64,000 nucleotides of DNA from Rhizobium etli_C (GTDB lineage: Bacteria > Pseudomonadota > Alphaproteobacteria > Rhizobiales > Rhizobiaceae): assembly GCF_014198605.1 (NCBI RefSeq), contig NZ_JACIHU010000013.1; one strand, written 5' to 3'. The notes below the pieces were generated by a model. It saw only the letters and a list, made by a program, of their open reading frames with translations. It had not been told where the DNA came from and ran no database searches. The position numbers were made by a program, and so were the translations under genes. Positions 1-8,885 of the stretch are shown piece after piece (within the stretch, counting starts at the first letter, position 1; the number at the start of each line of letters is the position of its first letter).

Positions 1-1010
1 AGGAGGTGGGCACGAAGCTCGGCGTGCGGCATGTGCTTGAGGGCAGTGTGCGCAAATCGGGCAACAGGGTCCGTATCACCGCGCAGCTCATCGACACGAC
101 CACCGGCGGGCACCTATGGGCGGAGCGGTTCGATCGCGACCTCACCGACATATTCGCGGTTCAGGACGATGTCACGCAGCAGATCGTCGAGGCGCTGGCG
201 GTCAACCTGACGGAGGGCGATCGCAAAAGGCTGGCGCCGGGGCAGGCCGGGCACCCCGAGGCCTATGACTGCTTCTTGCGCGGCCGGGAGCTGTGGCACC
301 GGCTGACGAAGCAGACGAACAGCGACGCCCGCGAGCTCCTGCAGCGGGCCGTCGAACTGGACCCGGGCTTCGCCTCGGCGCACGCCTACCTCGCGCTGAC
401 CCACGGGCTCGACTAGCTGAACCGGTGGAGCGCCTCGCCGCAGCGCTCGATCGAGCAGGCCGAAGAGACGGCGATGCTGGCGGTCGCGCGCGATGACAGC
501 GATCCCGTGGCGCACTGGGCCCTGAGTGTGGTCAGGCTTTACTCGCGACAGCACGATAAAGCCATCAGCGAGGCCGAGCGTGCGATAGCCCTCAACCCGA
601 ACTTCGCCGAAGGGCAGGTCAGCCTCGGCGAGGCACTCATCTACTCCGGCAGATCCGGGGAGGCGCTCGCCTGTTTCGATCGGGCAAGGGTCCTGAACCC
701 GTACTTTCCGGATGTCGTTCTCCACTTCCAGGCCTTGGCCTTGTTTCAACTGCGAAGGTACGAAGAGGCCGTCGAACTGTTGCTGCAACGCGTGAGCCGC
801 AACCCCGTCACCGATGTCTCTCGCGCGCTTCTGGCCGCCTGTTACGGACAGCTCGGCCGTTTCGAAGAGGCTCGGGCGACGTGGCAGGAGGTGCTGCGCG
901 TCAATCCCGACTTCTCCCTGGAATACCGCCGCAAAGTCCTGCCCTTCAAGAACCCCGCCGATTTCGAGCTCGCCATCGAAGGGTTACGCAAGGCCGGTAT
1001 CGGGGAATGA
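1..1010 (+). pseudogene. 3' part of an adenylate cyclase-associated TPR protein, interrupted by an in-frame TAG
   Basis: The reading frame is already open at the window edge. It encodes the segment that follows the cyclase domain in many rhizobial class III cyclases: a TolB-like stretch (VRHVLEGSVRKSGNRVRI, then AQLIDTTTGGHLWAERFDRD) and then TPR repeats. The frame reaches a TAG at 414-416 and then continues in the same frame, with unbroken TPR homology (ERAIALNPNFAEG, FDRARVLNPYFPDV, EVLRVNPDF), to a TGA at 1008-1010. A single substitution from a sense codon such as TGG would explain the stop. The cyclase catalytic domain lies outside the window. Either the gene is a recent pseudogene, or the part after the stop is re-initiated at ATG 474. 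A sequencing error cannot be excluded. Confidence 0.75.
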
Positions 1011-1084
1011 CGGGTGATGAATGCCCGATCAGGAAGCGGCCACATGTCTTCTCACCGGATGGAAGGCCGTGATAAGACCGGCGC

Positions 1085-1594
1085 ATGGGCATCAAGAACT
1101 ATCTCATCGAAGGCGGCTCGGGAACGGGAAAGACGTCAGTCGCGACCGAACTGGAGCGGCGGGGCCACCATGTCGTCCATGGTGACCGCGTCCTGGCCTA
1201 TGTCGGCGACCCCGAGACAGGCCAGGCGCTTGCAGGACCACCCAAAGGCGCAGACCGCATCGCCTGGGGATACGCCCACTGGATCTGGCCCGTCGACAAG
1301 GTCCGAGCGATTGCTGCCGACACCACCCATCCTGCCACGTTCTTTTGCGGAGGTTCGCGCAATTTCCACAAATTCCTGGAGCTGTTCGATAAGGTTTTCG
1401 TACTCGACATCGACGTCGAGACGCTGAACCGGCGACTGGATGGACGGCCGAACGAGCCCGGCTTCGAGCCGGCGGAGCGGGCCCTGGTCATCCGCTACCA
1501 TCGCAGCCGGGAATATCTTCCCGCCGGCATTCACATCGACACGGCGAAGACCGTTCCAAGCGTCGTCGACGATATCCTTGCCAAACTCACCTGA
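1085..1594 (+). CDS. Small P-loop NTPase / nucleoside kinase-like protein
   Basis: A 169-residue soluble protein with a clear Walker A motif, GGSGTGKTS, at residues 10-18, followed by a strand and ERRGHHVVHGDRVLAY, as in small nucleotide and adenylate-type kinases. FVLDIDVETLNRRLDGRP around residue 107 resembles the LID region of such kinases. It starts at ATG 1085, 75 nt after the end of the TPR gene. The next gene begins about 210-275 nt downstream, so it is probably transcribed alone. The substrate cannot be told from the sequence. It could be a kinase of a small metabolite or a nucleotide-binding accessory protein. Confidence 0.7.
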   Translation: MGIKNYLIEGGSGTGKTSVATELERRGHHVVHGDRVLAYVGDPETGQALAGPPKGADRIAWGYAHWIWPVDKVRAIAADTTHPATFFCGGSRNFHKFLELFDKVFVLDIDVETLNRRLDGRPNEPGFEPAERALVIRYHRSREYLPAGIHIDTAKTVPSVVDDILAKLT

Positions 1595-1868
1595 GGCCCG
1601 GCAGGTTTGTGATCGGAGGGAAACAACTGTCATTGGGTGAAAGCCGAGCTGCAATACCGCTCACTGGCGGCATTGTCGGTTTCATCGCGGACGGCAGTTC
1701 TAATAATGACAAGCGGTTCCTAACGGCCGTCTTGAGGGCGCGAGACCGCTTCCCGCGGCCGAGCTCAAAATTGTTCGCCGCATCGGCTATGCAGCCGCAA
1801 ATTAGTTGACTGTGATTATCAAGGATTATACGCGCTTCGGCCAGTTTTCTGCCATTCGAAGCGTCAGC

Positions 1869-4478
1869 ATGATCCCCGCCGGCCTGTTTTCTGAAATCGC
1901 TCGCGCCGATCAGCGCCCAGCCCTTATCTTCGCCGACGGTCGGACGCTGTCCTATGCCGACCTCGACGCCCGGACGCAGCGCTTTGCCGCGCAGCTGGGA
2001 CGGGCGCAAAAGCGGCTCGTGGCGATCTCGGCCGATATCTCGGAGCATGTGATCGTCGCCTATCTCGGCGCGCTGCGTGCCGGCCATGCAGTGGCCATGC
2101 TGCCGCCCTGCGACGACAGGCTGTGGCAAGAGTTTCTGTCGGCCTTTCAGCCTGATTTCACCTACCGCCCGGCCGGCGGCCGCTGGCGGCTCGTCGAGGA
2201 AAGCCGGCCCGGACAAAGCGGCGCGCCGCTGCACCCGGATCTCGCCTTGCTGCTGATGACCTCAGGCAGTTCCGGGTCCGCGAAAGCCGTGCGCCTGTCC
2301 CACGCCAATCTTGATGCCAATGCGCGCTCGATTGCTGACTATCTCGAGCTCACCCCTGCCGACAGAACGGCCCTCGTCCTGCCGCTTCACTATTCCTACG
2401 GCCTCTCCGTCCTCCATTCGCATCTCTTTGCCGGCGGCAGCATCTTCATTCCCAGCGTTTCCGTGGTGAGCGAGGAGTTCGCACGGCTGCTCGGCGAAAG
2501 CGGCTGCACCAATCTTTCCGGCGTGCCCTATTCCTACGAGCTGATGGAAAAGACGCGCTTTCGAGACCACGAATTCAAGGCGCTGCGCTTCATGACGGTG
2601 GCCGGCGGACGGCTGGCGCCCGAGCTCATCCGCCGCTACCGCGACCATATGCGCGCCAAGGGCGGCCGCTTCTTCGTCATGTACGGCCAGACCGAGGCAG
2701 CCGCCCGCATCGCCTTCGTGCCGCCGGAAAGCGTGGGCGACAATGAGGAGCGGATCGGCATTGCCATTCCCGGCGGCAGCCTCAGCCTCGTCGACGATGA
2801 CGGGCATCCGGTCGACCGAGCTGACATTGCCGGCGAGCTCGTCTATGCCGGCCCGAACGTAATGATGGGCTATGGCGCCGATCGCGCCGACCTTCAGCGT
2901 GGGGGCGAGGTCGAAGCTTTGCACACCGGCGACATCGCCATGCGCGACGCGGACGGCTACTTCCGGATCGTCGGCCGCAAGAGCCGCTTCGCCAAGGTCG
3001 CAGGGCTCCGGATCGGCTTCGACATCATGGAGCAGGTTCTCTCCGAAAACGGGATCGCGGCCGCCATTGTCGGTGACGATGACGGCCTGCAGGCCTATGT
3101 CACCCAAGCGCCCGAGGCCGACCGGGCGCTTGATATACTCGTCGAGGCGAGCCATCTTCCGGCGAACCTGGTTTGCGTCCGGGTGCGAAGCGAGCTTCCG
3201 AGGCTTACCTCCGGCAAGATCGATTATGCCGGCCTCAGCGAGGAAATGCTGGCGGCGCGCCAGGCGGGCCGCGCGGCGGCGGTGAGCGTGCTCGATGCCT
3301 ATGCCAGAGTCTTCTACCCCCATAGTGTCAGCCGCAACGACAGCTTCGTCTCGCTCGGCGGCGATTCCTTGCGTTTCCTGCAATTGACGATGGAGCTCGA
3401 CAGGCTCGGCCTCGAGCTGCCGGAAGGCTGGGAGCAGACGGCGATCGCCGAGCTCGACATCGGCCGGCAGGTTGCACGGACCGATATCGCCGAGGTCAGG
3501 GCGCTGCCGACCGACCTGGTCCTAAGGGCGATCGCCATCCTGCTCGTCGTCACCCATCACGAGATGCTGTGGCCCATTCCCGGCGGATCGGGCGTGATGC
3601 TGCTCCTCGTCGGCTTCAGCCTGGCGCGCTTCCAGTCCGGCCATTTCCTCGCCGGCAATTTCCGCCATGCGCTGCGGCCGGCAATCAATGTTCTCATTCC
3701 CTATTTTCTCATCGTCGCCGCCTATGGGCTCGCCTGGCGCACCGTTCCCTGGGCCTCGGTGACGCTGACCGGCAATTTCGGCTATGCCGAGCCGGAGCGC
3801 CACGAGATGCTTCCCTATCTCTACTGGTTCATCGAAGCCTATGCGCAGACGCTTCTCGTCTTCTCGCTGGTGTTTGCCGTGCCTGATGTGCGCAGATTGG
3901 CGCGGGCGCGACCCTTTGCCTTCTCGCTGGCGCTGCTCGGGCTGGCGGTGACGGCGCGGTTTTCCCTGCCCTTCGTCTTCGATATCGGCGGGCGGCAGAT
4001 TTTCACCCTCTACTGGGGCCTGCACCTCGGCCTGTTCGGCTGGTGCGCGGGCCTCGCCGGCAAGAAGGCGCAGCGGATGATCCTGACGGCAATTGCCGCC
4101 GCCGTGCTCGGTTATCTCGCCTTCTGGGAAACGCTCTGGATCGGAACGACGGTCAAATATCTGACGATCTTCGCCGCACTTCTCGCCCTGCTCTATCTGC
4201 CGCGCATCCATCTGCCGGTGTGGCTGAGGCGTCTGGTGACGCTGATCGCCGTCTCGGCCTTTCCCACCTACCTGCTGCACCGTTTCGTGCCGGAACTGCT
4301 GATGCCGCAGGCAGCGGCCGTGCTGCCGGTTCCGCTGTTTCATCTGCTGTCGATATCAGGTGGCCTGGCGCTCGGCGTCATCGCCAACAAGATCGCGGCG
4401 GATCTGCGCAACCTGCTTGGCGGCATAACAATCGCCCGCGGCACCGGCGAACGTACTGTCATGGCTGAGACTGTCTGA
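1869..4478 (+). CDS. Adenylation - carrier protein - membrane acyltransferase fusion
   Basis: A three-part protein of 869 residues from ATG 1869; an in-frame TTG at 1806 would add 21 residues. Residues 1-460 are an acyl/aminoacyl-AMP-forming adenylation domain, with the phosphate loop LLLMTSGSSGSAKAV (127-141), MYGQTEAAAR (271-280), TGDIAMRDADGYFRIVGR (353-370) and LTSGK with the catalytic Lys450. Residues 475-535 are a carrier domain whose GGDSL holds the phosphopantetheine site Ser500. From about residue 550 there are some ten hydrophobic segments resembling acyltransferase-3 membrane enzymes, including VTHHEML in the first segment. The inferred reaction is ATP activation of a carboxylic or amino acid, loading on the built-in carrier, and transfer to an acceptor at the membrane. 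It heads the same-strand block that contains ycaO and tfuA. The substrate is unknown. Confidence 0.75.
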   Translation: MIPAGLFSEIARADQRPALIFADGRTLSYADLDARTQRFAAQLGRAQKRLVAISADISEHVIVAYLGALRAGHAVAMLPPCDDRLWQEFLSAFQPDFTYRPAGGRWRLVEESRPGQSGAPLHPDLALLLMTSGSSGSAKAVRLSHANLDANARSIADYLELTPADRTALVLPLHYSYGLSVLHSHLFAGGSIFIPSVSVVSEEFARLLGESGCTNLSGVPYSYELMEKTRFRDHEFKALRFMTVAGGRLAPELIRRYRDHMRAKGGRFFVMYGQTEAAARIAFVPPESVGDNEERIGIAIPGGSLSLVDDDGHPVDRADIAGELVYAGPNVMMGYGADRADLQRGGEVEALHTGDIAMRDADGYFRIVGRKSRFAKVAGLRIGFDIMEQVLSENGIAAAIVGDDDGLQAYVTQAPEADRALDILVEASHLPANLVCVRVRSELPRLTSGKIDYAGLSEEMLAARQAGRAAAVSVLDAYARVFYPHSVSRNDSFVSLGGDSLRFLQLTMELDRLGLELPEGWEQTAIAELDIGRQVARTDIAEVRALPTDLVLRAIAILLVVTHHEMLWPIPGGSGVMLLLVGFSLARFQSGHFLAGNFRHALRPAINVLIPYFLIVAAYGLAWRTVPWASVTLTGNFGYAEPERHEMLPYLYWFIEAYAQTLLVFSLVFAVPDVRRLARARPFAFSLALLGLAVTARFSLPFVFDIGGRQIFTLYWGLHLGLFGWCAGLAGKKAQRMILTAIAAAVLGYLAFWETLWIGTTVKYLTIFAALLALLYLPRIHLPVWLRRLVTLIAVSAFPTYLLHRFVPELLMPQAAAVLPVPLFHLLSISGGLALGVIANKIAADLRNLLGGITIARGTGERTVMAETV

Positions 4479-4585
4479 ACCGCAAGCGAACAGCAGAATA
4501 TATTAGCAGCACCGCACGAAAAGCTTGCACGCAGGCATTAAATCGGATGTCCTGAGCATGGCTTCAGTGGTGTTGGGCGCCCGCT

Positions 4586-7500
4586 ATGAAAACCCTCGAC
4601 GCACGAATTCGGTTTACAGGTGAGCGGCGACAAGTCACTGCCCTTTTCTATGACATTGTCGGCTCCACCGAGCTCTTGTTGCGCAGCGAGCCGGAGAAAT
4701 TCTTCCGGTCGGTCTCGGCGTTACATCAGAGCGCCGAAGCGATCATCAGGAAACATGGGGGATTTCTTCATCAGCGGCTCGGCGATGGCGGTTGCTGTTT
4801 CTTCGGCTATCCCGAACAGTCCGAGGATGCCGCCGAAAGCGCGGTGCACGCTTCTCTGGAACTGCTGCGCGTCGCGGCCGGGGCCGAGACCCCGACCAAG
4901 ACCCAGGCCAAGGCCAAGGCACGCCGGCCGTTCCGGCTGCGGATCGGGGTCGCCACCGGCCTCGTCGTCTTCTCCACGCAAGGCGATGAGATCGTCGGCA
5001 CGGCGCCGGTTCTGGCGGCCCGGCTGCAGGCCGAGGCCGACCCCAATTCCGTCCTTGTCGCCGATTCGACCGTCCAGCTCACCCGGCAGAAATTCGATTA
5101 CAGCCTGCTGCGGGAGGCAAGGCTCAAAGGCTTCGAACATCCGATTGCGCTCTGGCGCCCGCAGGAGCGCGATCGATCGACCGCCGAGCCATCGCCGTCC
5201 CAGGGCGCAGACAGGCCAATCCGCGGCCGGGAAAAGGAGCTTGCCGCTCTGTCCAGCGCCTGGAATTCGGCCCTCGGCGGCAAGGGAAGCCTGATCGCCG
5301 TCGTCGGCGAGGCCGGCATCGGCAAATCCAGGCTGGTCGGCGAATTCGCCGAAAGCCTGCGGCAGAGCGCGCATGAGACCGTGGTCTTCCAATGCGGCAG
5401 GCGCCTGGAGAGCCAGCCGCTGCATCCATGCGTTTCGTTTCTCGAGCGGCTGGTCGCCGAACCCTCGGTCCTGAAGGATGGCGACAACGACGCCTTCATG
5501 CGGGCGCTCAAAGCCTCCGGCCGAGAGCTCGATGCATCCGTCGCCGACACCATCCTCGCATTCACCGCCGAGCGTTCGCCGGCGACGTCGCGCAATATTC
5601 GCGTCTCCGATCTCTCCGGCCGCGCCTTCCGGCGGAAGGTCATCGAAGCCGCCGCCGACATTCTGACCTGCAAGGCCGCCGGTCTCCCGACGCTCCTCAT
5701 CTTCGAGGACGTGCACTGGGCCGACGACATGACGCTGGAGCTGATCGACAAGCTGGGATCGCTGGCGGCCGGGCTTCCGATCCTGGTTATTCAGACATCG
5801 AGAATCCGACGATCTCTCGCGGTTGCCAGCGAGATCGAATTGCCGGGGCTGACCGCGGCCGCGGTTCGCGATCTCGTCGCCTCGATCTGGCGGGAGCATC
5901 CCCCGCCCGGCCTGTCGGATTTCATTCTCGACCAATGCGACGGCATGCCGCTCTATGCGGAAGAACTGGCCAGCTTCTTCCGCAGGCAGCCATTGGGCAA
6001 GTCACTCGCGGAATGGAAAGGACTGCTCAGGGAAGGCGGCGTCACCTCGCTCAACGATCTGCTGTCGGCCAGGCTCGCTGCGACCGGTTCGGCACGCCGG
6101 GCGGCGCAATTTGCCAGCGTCATCGGCCGCGAATTCAGCATCTCGCTGCTCACCTATCTCCTCGAAGGGGTCAGCCGCCGCAGCGTCGACGTCGATATCG
6201 AGCAGCTTCTGTCGCAAGGCATCATCGAGCGTTCGACCACCTCGCACGGCTCCTATCAGTTCCGGCACGTGCTGGCGCAGGAAGCGGCCTATAGCAGCCT
6301 TCTCAAGAGCGACCGGCGTCGCATCCACCGGCGGATCGCCGATCTCCTGATCGGCGAAGGAAAGCCCAGCCTGCCGGCGGCAATCGCAGCCTGGCAATGT
6401 GCCGAGGCAGGCCTGCATGACGCGGCCGCCCGATTTGCCCTGGCGGCGGCCGAGGCAAGCGTGCTTCGCTCGGCAATGCAGGAGGCGAACGTCTCGCTCG
6501 AACTCTGTGCCGAGGCGGTCGACAGCCTTTCCCGGCGCCACCCCGACCGCACCGAACTCGCGCTCAGCCTGTTCGAACTTCAAGGCGTCGTCGCAAGCGC
6601 GCTCGAAGGCGAAGGATCGGAGAGCGCACGGCGGGTCTATGCCGGCGCCATGCAGCTTCTGCGCAAACAGCCCTCGGCCATGCGCGTCAAGCATTTCCCG
6701 ATCTATTGGGGATGGTGGTTCACCGCCCCCAACATTCTGACCCAGCAGTCACGTGCGCGCATTCTCATCAGCGACATGCAAGCCGTCGAGGATCGGGAGA
6801 CACGGCTTCAATCCTATCACTGCGGCTGGGCGACGAGCTTCCATGCCGGCGAGCACGGCTTTTGTCTCGACTGTGTCGCCAAGGGCCTCGCGCTCTACGA
6901 TCCGGAAAGCGCGGTGCGAAATCGGGCCTTCTTCGGCGGCCATGACGCCAAAGTCTGCGGCCTCGGCGAGACCGCCCTTTCCTACCTGCTGCTCGACGAA
7001 GCCGTGGCGAGCGAACATGCGATCGGAGAATGCCTGGAATGGGCGAACGCCACCGATCACGCTGGCAGCATGGTGCATGCGCTCTATTACGCCATGGTGC
7101 TTGCCCGCTGCCAGGGCCGCTATGACGACGTCCATGCGCTCGGCGAACAGATGCTGTCGCTCGCCGAGCGGCACGGGCTGGCGGCAAGCCAGGCGCGGGC
7201 CAACATGTATTGCGGCTGGGCGGAGCTGATGACCTCGTCCGCAGCCGGCGGCGAAGAGCGTTTTACCGGCGGCCTGGCTCTCCAGCAGCAATTGGGCACC
7301 GACGACAATTTTTCCATGCACAGCGACATGCATGCGCAGGTGCTGCGGCAACGCGGCCGGTCCGCCGAAGCCCTGGCGACCGTCCAGAATGCCATCAATG
7401 TCGGGCGCAGCAGCGGCCAATCGTTCTGGCTTGCCGAACTCTACCGCCTCAGCGCCCAACTGAGGGGCGATCTGAACGAGCCGCTTTCATCGATCAGACG

Positions 7501-7597
7501 AGACCTGACACGCGCCATCCAGATTGCCGAAGGACAAAAGGCCGCCTGGTTGGCGGAAAGAGCAAGGCAAAGCCTGGACGGACTGCCGCGGTCCTAG
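4586..7597 (+). CDS. Class III cyclase domain - AAA ATPase - TPR-like regulator
   Basis: 1003 residues. Residues 13-190 form a class III nucleotidyl cyclase homology domain. Both metal aspartates appear present (LFYDIVGST, Asp23; RLGDGG, Asp67), so catalysis is possible, though substrate-specifying residues were not checked. A basic insertion rich in K and A (about 104-113) interrupts this domain. Residues 212-400 are a STAND/AAA-type ATPase with Walker A GEAGIGKS (241-248) and Walker B LLIFEDVHWAD (370-380). The remaining 600 residues are alpha-helical, TPR/MalT-like. Such proteins act as signal-responsive scaffolds or regulators. It lies 107 nt after the adenylation-acyltransferase gene and 127 nt before ycaO, with rhizobial repeats between. 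That position suggests, but does not prove, control of the modification cluster. Confidence 0.8.
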   Translation: MKTLDARIRFTGERRQVTALFYDIVGSTELLLRSEPEKFFRSVSALHQSAEAIIRKHGGFLHQRLGDGGCCFFGYPEQSEDAAESAVHASLELLRVAAGAETPTKTQAKAKARRPFRLRIGVATGLVVFSTQGDEIVGTAPVLAARLQAEADPNSVLVADSTVQLTRQKFDYSLLREARLKGFEHPIALWRPQERDRSTAEPSPSQGADRPIRGREKELAALSSAWNSALGGKGSLIAVVGEAGIGKSRLVGEFAESLRQSAHETVVFQCGRRLESQPLHPCVSFLERLVAEPSVLKDGDNDAFMRALKASGRELDASVADTILAFTAERSPATSRNIRVSDLSGRAFRRKVIEAAADILTCKAAGLPTLLIFEDVHWADDMTLELIDKLGSLAAGLPILVIQTSRIRRSLAVASEIELPGLTAAAVRDLVASIWREHPPPGLSDFILDQCDGMPLYAEELASFFRRQPLGKSLAEWKGLLREGGVTSLNDLLSARLAATGSARRAAQFASVIGREFSISLLTYLLEGVSRRSVDVDIEQLLSQGIIERSTTSHGSYQFRHVLAQEAAYSSLLKSDRRRIHRRIADLLIGEGKPSLPAAIAAWQCAEAGLHDAAARFALAAAEASVLRSAMQEANVSLELCAEAVDSLSRRHPDRTELALSLFELQGVVASALEGEGSESARRVYAGAMQLLRKQPSAMRVKHFPIYWGWWFTAPNILTQQSRARILISDMQAVEDRETRLQSYHCGWATSFHAGEHGFCLDCVAKGLALYDPESAVRNRAFFGGHDAKVCGLGETALSYLLLDEAVASEHAIGECLEWANATDHAGSMVHALYYAMVLARCQGRYDDVHALGEQMLSLAERHGLAASQARANMYCGWAELMTSSAAGGEERFTGGLALQQQLGTDDNFSMHSDMHAQVLRQRGRSAEALATVQNAINVGRSSGQSFWLAELYRLSAQLRGDLNEPLSSIRRDLTRAIQIAEGQKAAWLAERARQSLDGLPRS

Positions 7598-7643
7598 AAC
7601 AGGATGATTTGGGCCCGGTCGGCCTAAAATCTGAATCCTGTTC
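7597..7643. repeat. Rhizobial intergenic palindrome, first hairpin
   Basis: The perfect 9-bp arms GAACAGGAT (7597-7605) and ATCCTGTTC (7635-7643) enclose a second nested pairing, GATTT/AAATC. The element starts at the stop codon of the cyclase/ATPase gene. It matches the style of dispersed palindromes seen in many Rhizobium intergenic regions and may end or stabilise the upstream transcript. Confidence 0.6.
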
Positions 7644-7650
7644 GAAATTA

Positions 7651-7704
7651 AAGAGTTAGTGCATGATGTCGTCCGAAAACCGCTCACACTTTTCGGCATG
7701 CTCT
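7651..7704. repeat. Rhizobial intergenic palindrome, second hairpin
   Basis: GCATGATGTCGTCCGAAAAC, then CGCTCACAC, then TTTTCGGCATGC. The arms GCATG..CCGAAAA and TTTTCGG.ATGC pair imperfectly. I recognise this as a common dispersed Rhizobium repeat. It occupies most of the gap before ycaO, so ycaO may be only partly coupled to the upstream gene. Confidence 0.6.
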
Positions 7705-7724
7705 AGCAGAGATGGAAGGATGGG

Positions 7725-8885
7725 ATGGACGAAGCGGCGCTCGATAACGTCCTTGATATCATCTTGAAGACCGAGTTCCCCTCGCCCCCCGATCCCCGGC
7801 AGACGGTGCAGCGCATCCTTGCGCGCAGGCAGGATTATGGCATCACCAGGCTCGGCTCGATCACCGCACTCGACTGGATCGGCGTCCCGGTTGTCCAGGT
7901 CGTGCGGCCGCGCTCACGCTCGGTCGCGGTCAGCCAGGGCAAGGGGCTGACCCTTCCGCTGGCGGCGATATCGGGCCTGATGGAATCCCTGGAAGGCTGG
8001 GCCTCGGAGCGGATCGCTCCGGAGCGCATCTTCACGGCAAGCCTGCGCGCCATGAACGCCCGGGGCGACTGGTCGCACCTCGGCATCGGCCGGGACGAGG
8101 AGATGCTCGCCTGGATTGAAGGGCTGGATCTGCTTTCGGGGCGGCAAATGGCCGTTCCGCTTGCCCTCGTCGATACTGCCTATATCGTCCCGTCGCCGCA
8201 TCCCCATTGGATCGCCCGGGACACCACGGGCCTCGCCGCAGGCACGAGCCTGCAAGGCGCCGTCCTGCATGCCTGCCTGGAGATCCTCGAGCGGCAGGCC
8301 CGCTGCACGGCGATGAAGACGCCGCATTTCTTCGACCGCTGCCAGATCGACGCCCGGTCGGTGCAATCGGGAAACGCCGGCGACATCATGCGGCAGCTCG
8401 TCCAAACAGGTTTTGTCGTCGGCATCTGGCAGATCCCGGCGCCGCACGCCCTGCCGATCTATTGGTGCCACGTCATGGAGGATGCCGGCAGAGCCCCCTT
8501 TGCGCCGCTGCCGGCCGAAGGTTTCGGCTGCGATATCAGCCATGATCGCGCGCTGACCAGCGCCTTGCTGGAAGCCTGCCAGTCCCGCCTTGGCGTCATT
8601 TCGGCGGCGCGCGACGATATCAGGACGGAGCTTTATAATTATGCCGACGCCGGGGAACTGGCCGCCTGGCGCCTGCAACTCGCAAAAGTGGGCCGCTCCT
8701 TCCCCAAAGACTGTTCTGCGGCCGAAGAGCGATCCCTTGCGCCGGTCATCGAGGCATTGAAGCTCGCCGGCGCGCATGCGGCCGTGCTTGTGGTTCTTCA
8801 TTCGGATGACCGCATCCCGCTTCACGTCGTCCGCGTCGTTGCGCCGCCGCTGGAAACAAATCCGGAGGCCGATCTTGCGGGATGA
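7725..8885 (+). CDS. YcaO-domain protein (ATP-dependent peptide backbone-modifying enzyme)
   Basis: 386 residues, a typical length for a stand-alone YcaO. ATP-site signatures are visible: SQGKGLTLPLAAISGLMESL (residues 70-89, with the conserved glutamates near 87-90), GLAAGTSLQGAVLHACLEIL followed by ERQ, and a late block ALLEACQSRLGVISAARDD. YcaO enzymes use ATP to activate a backbone amide, giving azolines, amidines or thioamides. YcaO proteins paired with TfuA are known to install thioamides, for example thioglycine in methanogen McrA and thioamidated RiPPs. No azoline dehydrogenase or ocin-type E1 partner is present, and the gene overlaps tfuA by 11 nt, so thioamidation is the most likely chemistry (inference). 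The start is ATG 7725, with AAGGATGGG upstream. Confidence 0.9.
   Translation: MDEAALDNVLDIILKTEFPSPPDPRQTVQRILARRQDYGITRLGSITALDWIGVPVVQVVRPRSRSVAVSQGKGLTLPLAAISGLMESLEGWASERIAPERIFTASLRAMNARGDWSHLGIGRDEEMLAWIEGLDLLSGRQMAVPLALVDTAYIVPSPHPHWIARDTTGLAAGTSLQGAVLHACLEILERQARCTAMKTPHFFDRCQIDARSVQSGNAGDIMRQLVQTGFVVGIWQIPAPHALPIYWCHVMEDAGRAPFAPLPAEGFGCDISHDRALTSALLEACQSRLGVISAARDDIRTELYNYADAGELAAWRLQLAKVGRSFPKDCSAAEERSLAPVIEALKLAGAHAAVLVVLHSDDRIPLHVVRVVAPPLETNPEADLAG

Noticed and set aside
1609..1809. A 66-codon GTG-started frame before the adenylation fusion gene.
   Set aside because: No similarity, no good ribosome-binding site and average composition; probably the leader region of the next gene.
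4558..4623. A 21-codon frame (MASVVLGARYENPRR...) just before the cyclase/ATPase gene, considered as a peptide precursor for YcaO.
   Set aside because: No ribosome-binding site, overlaps the next gene's start, and no Cys- or Gly-rich core.
7664..7760. A short frame beginning MMSSENRSHFSACS upstream of ycaO, considered as a precursor.
   Set aside because: It is encoded by the dispersed palindromic repeat and runs into ycaO out of frame.
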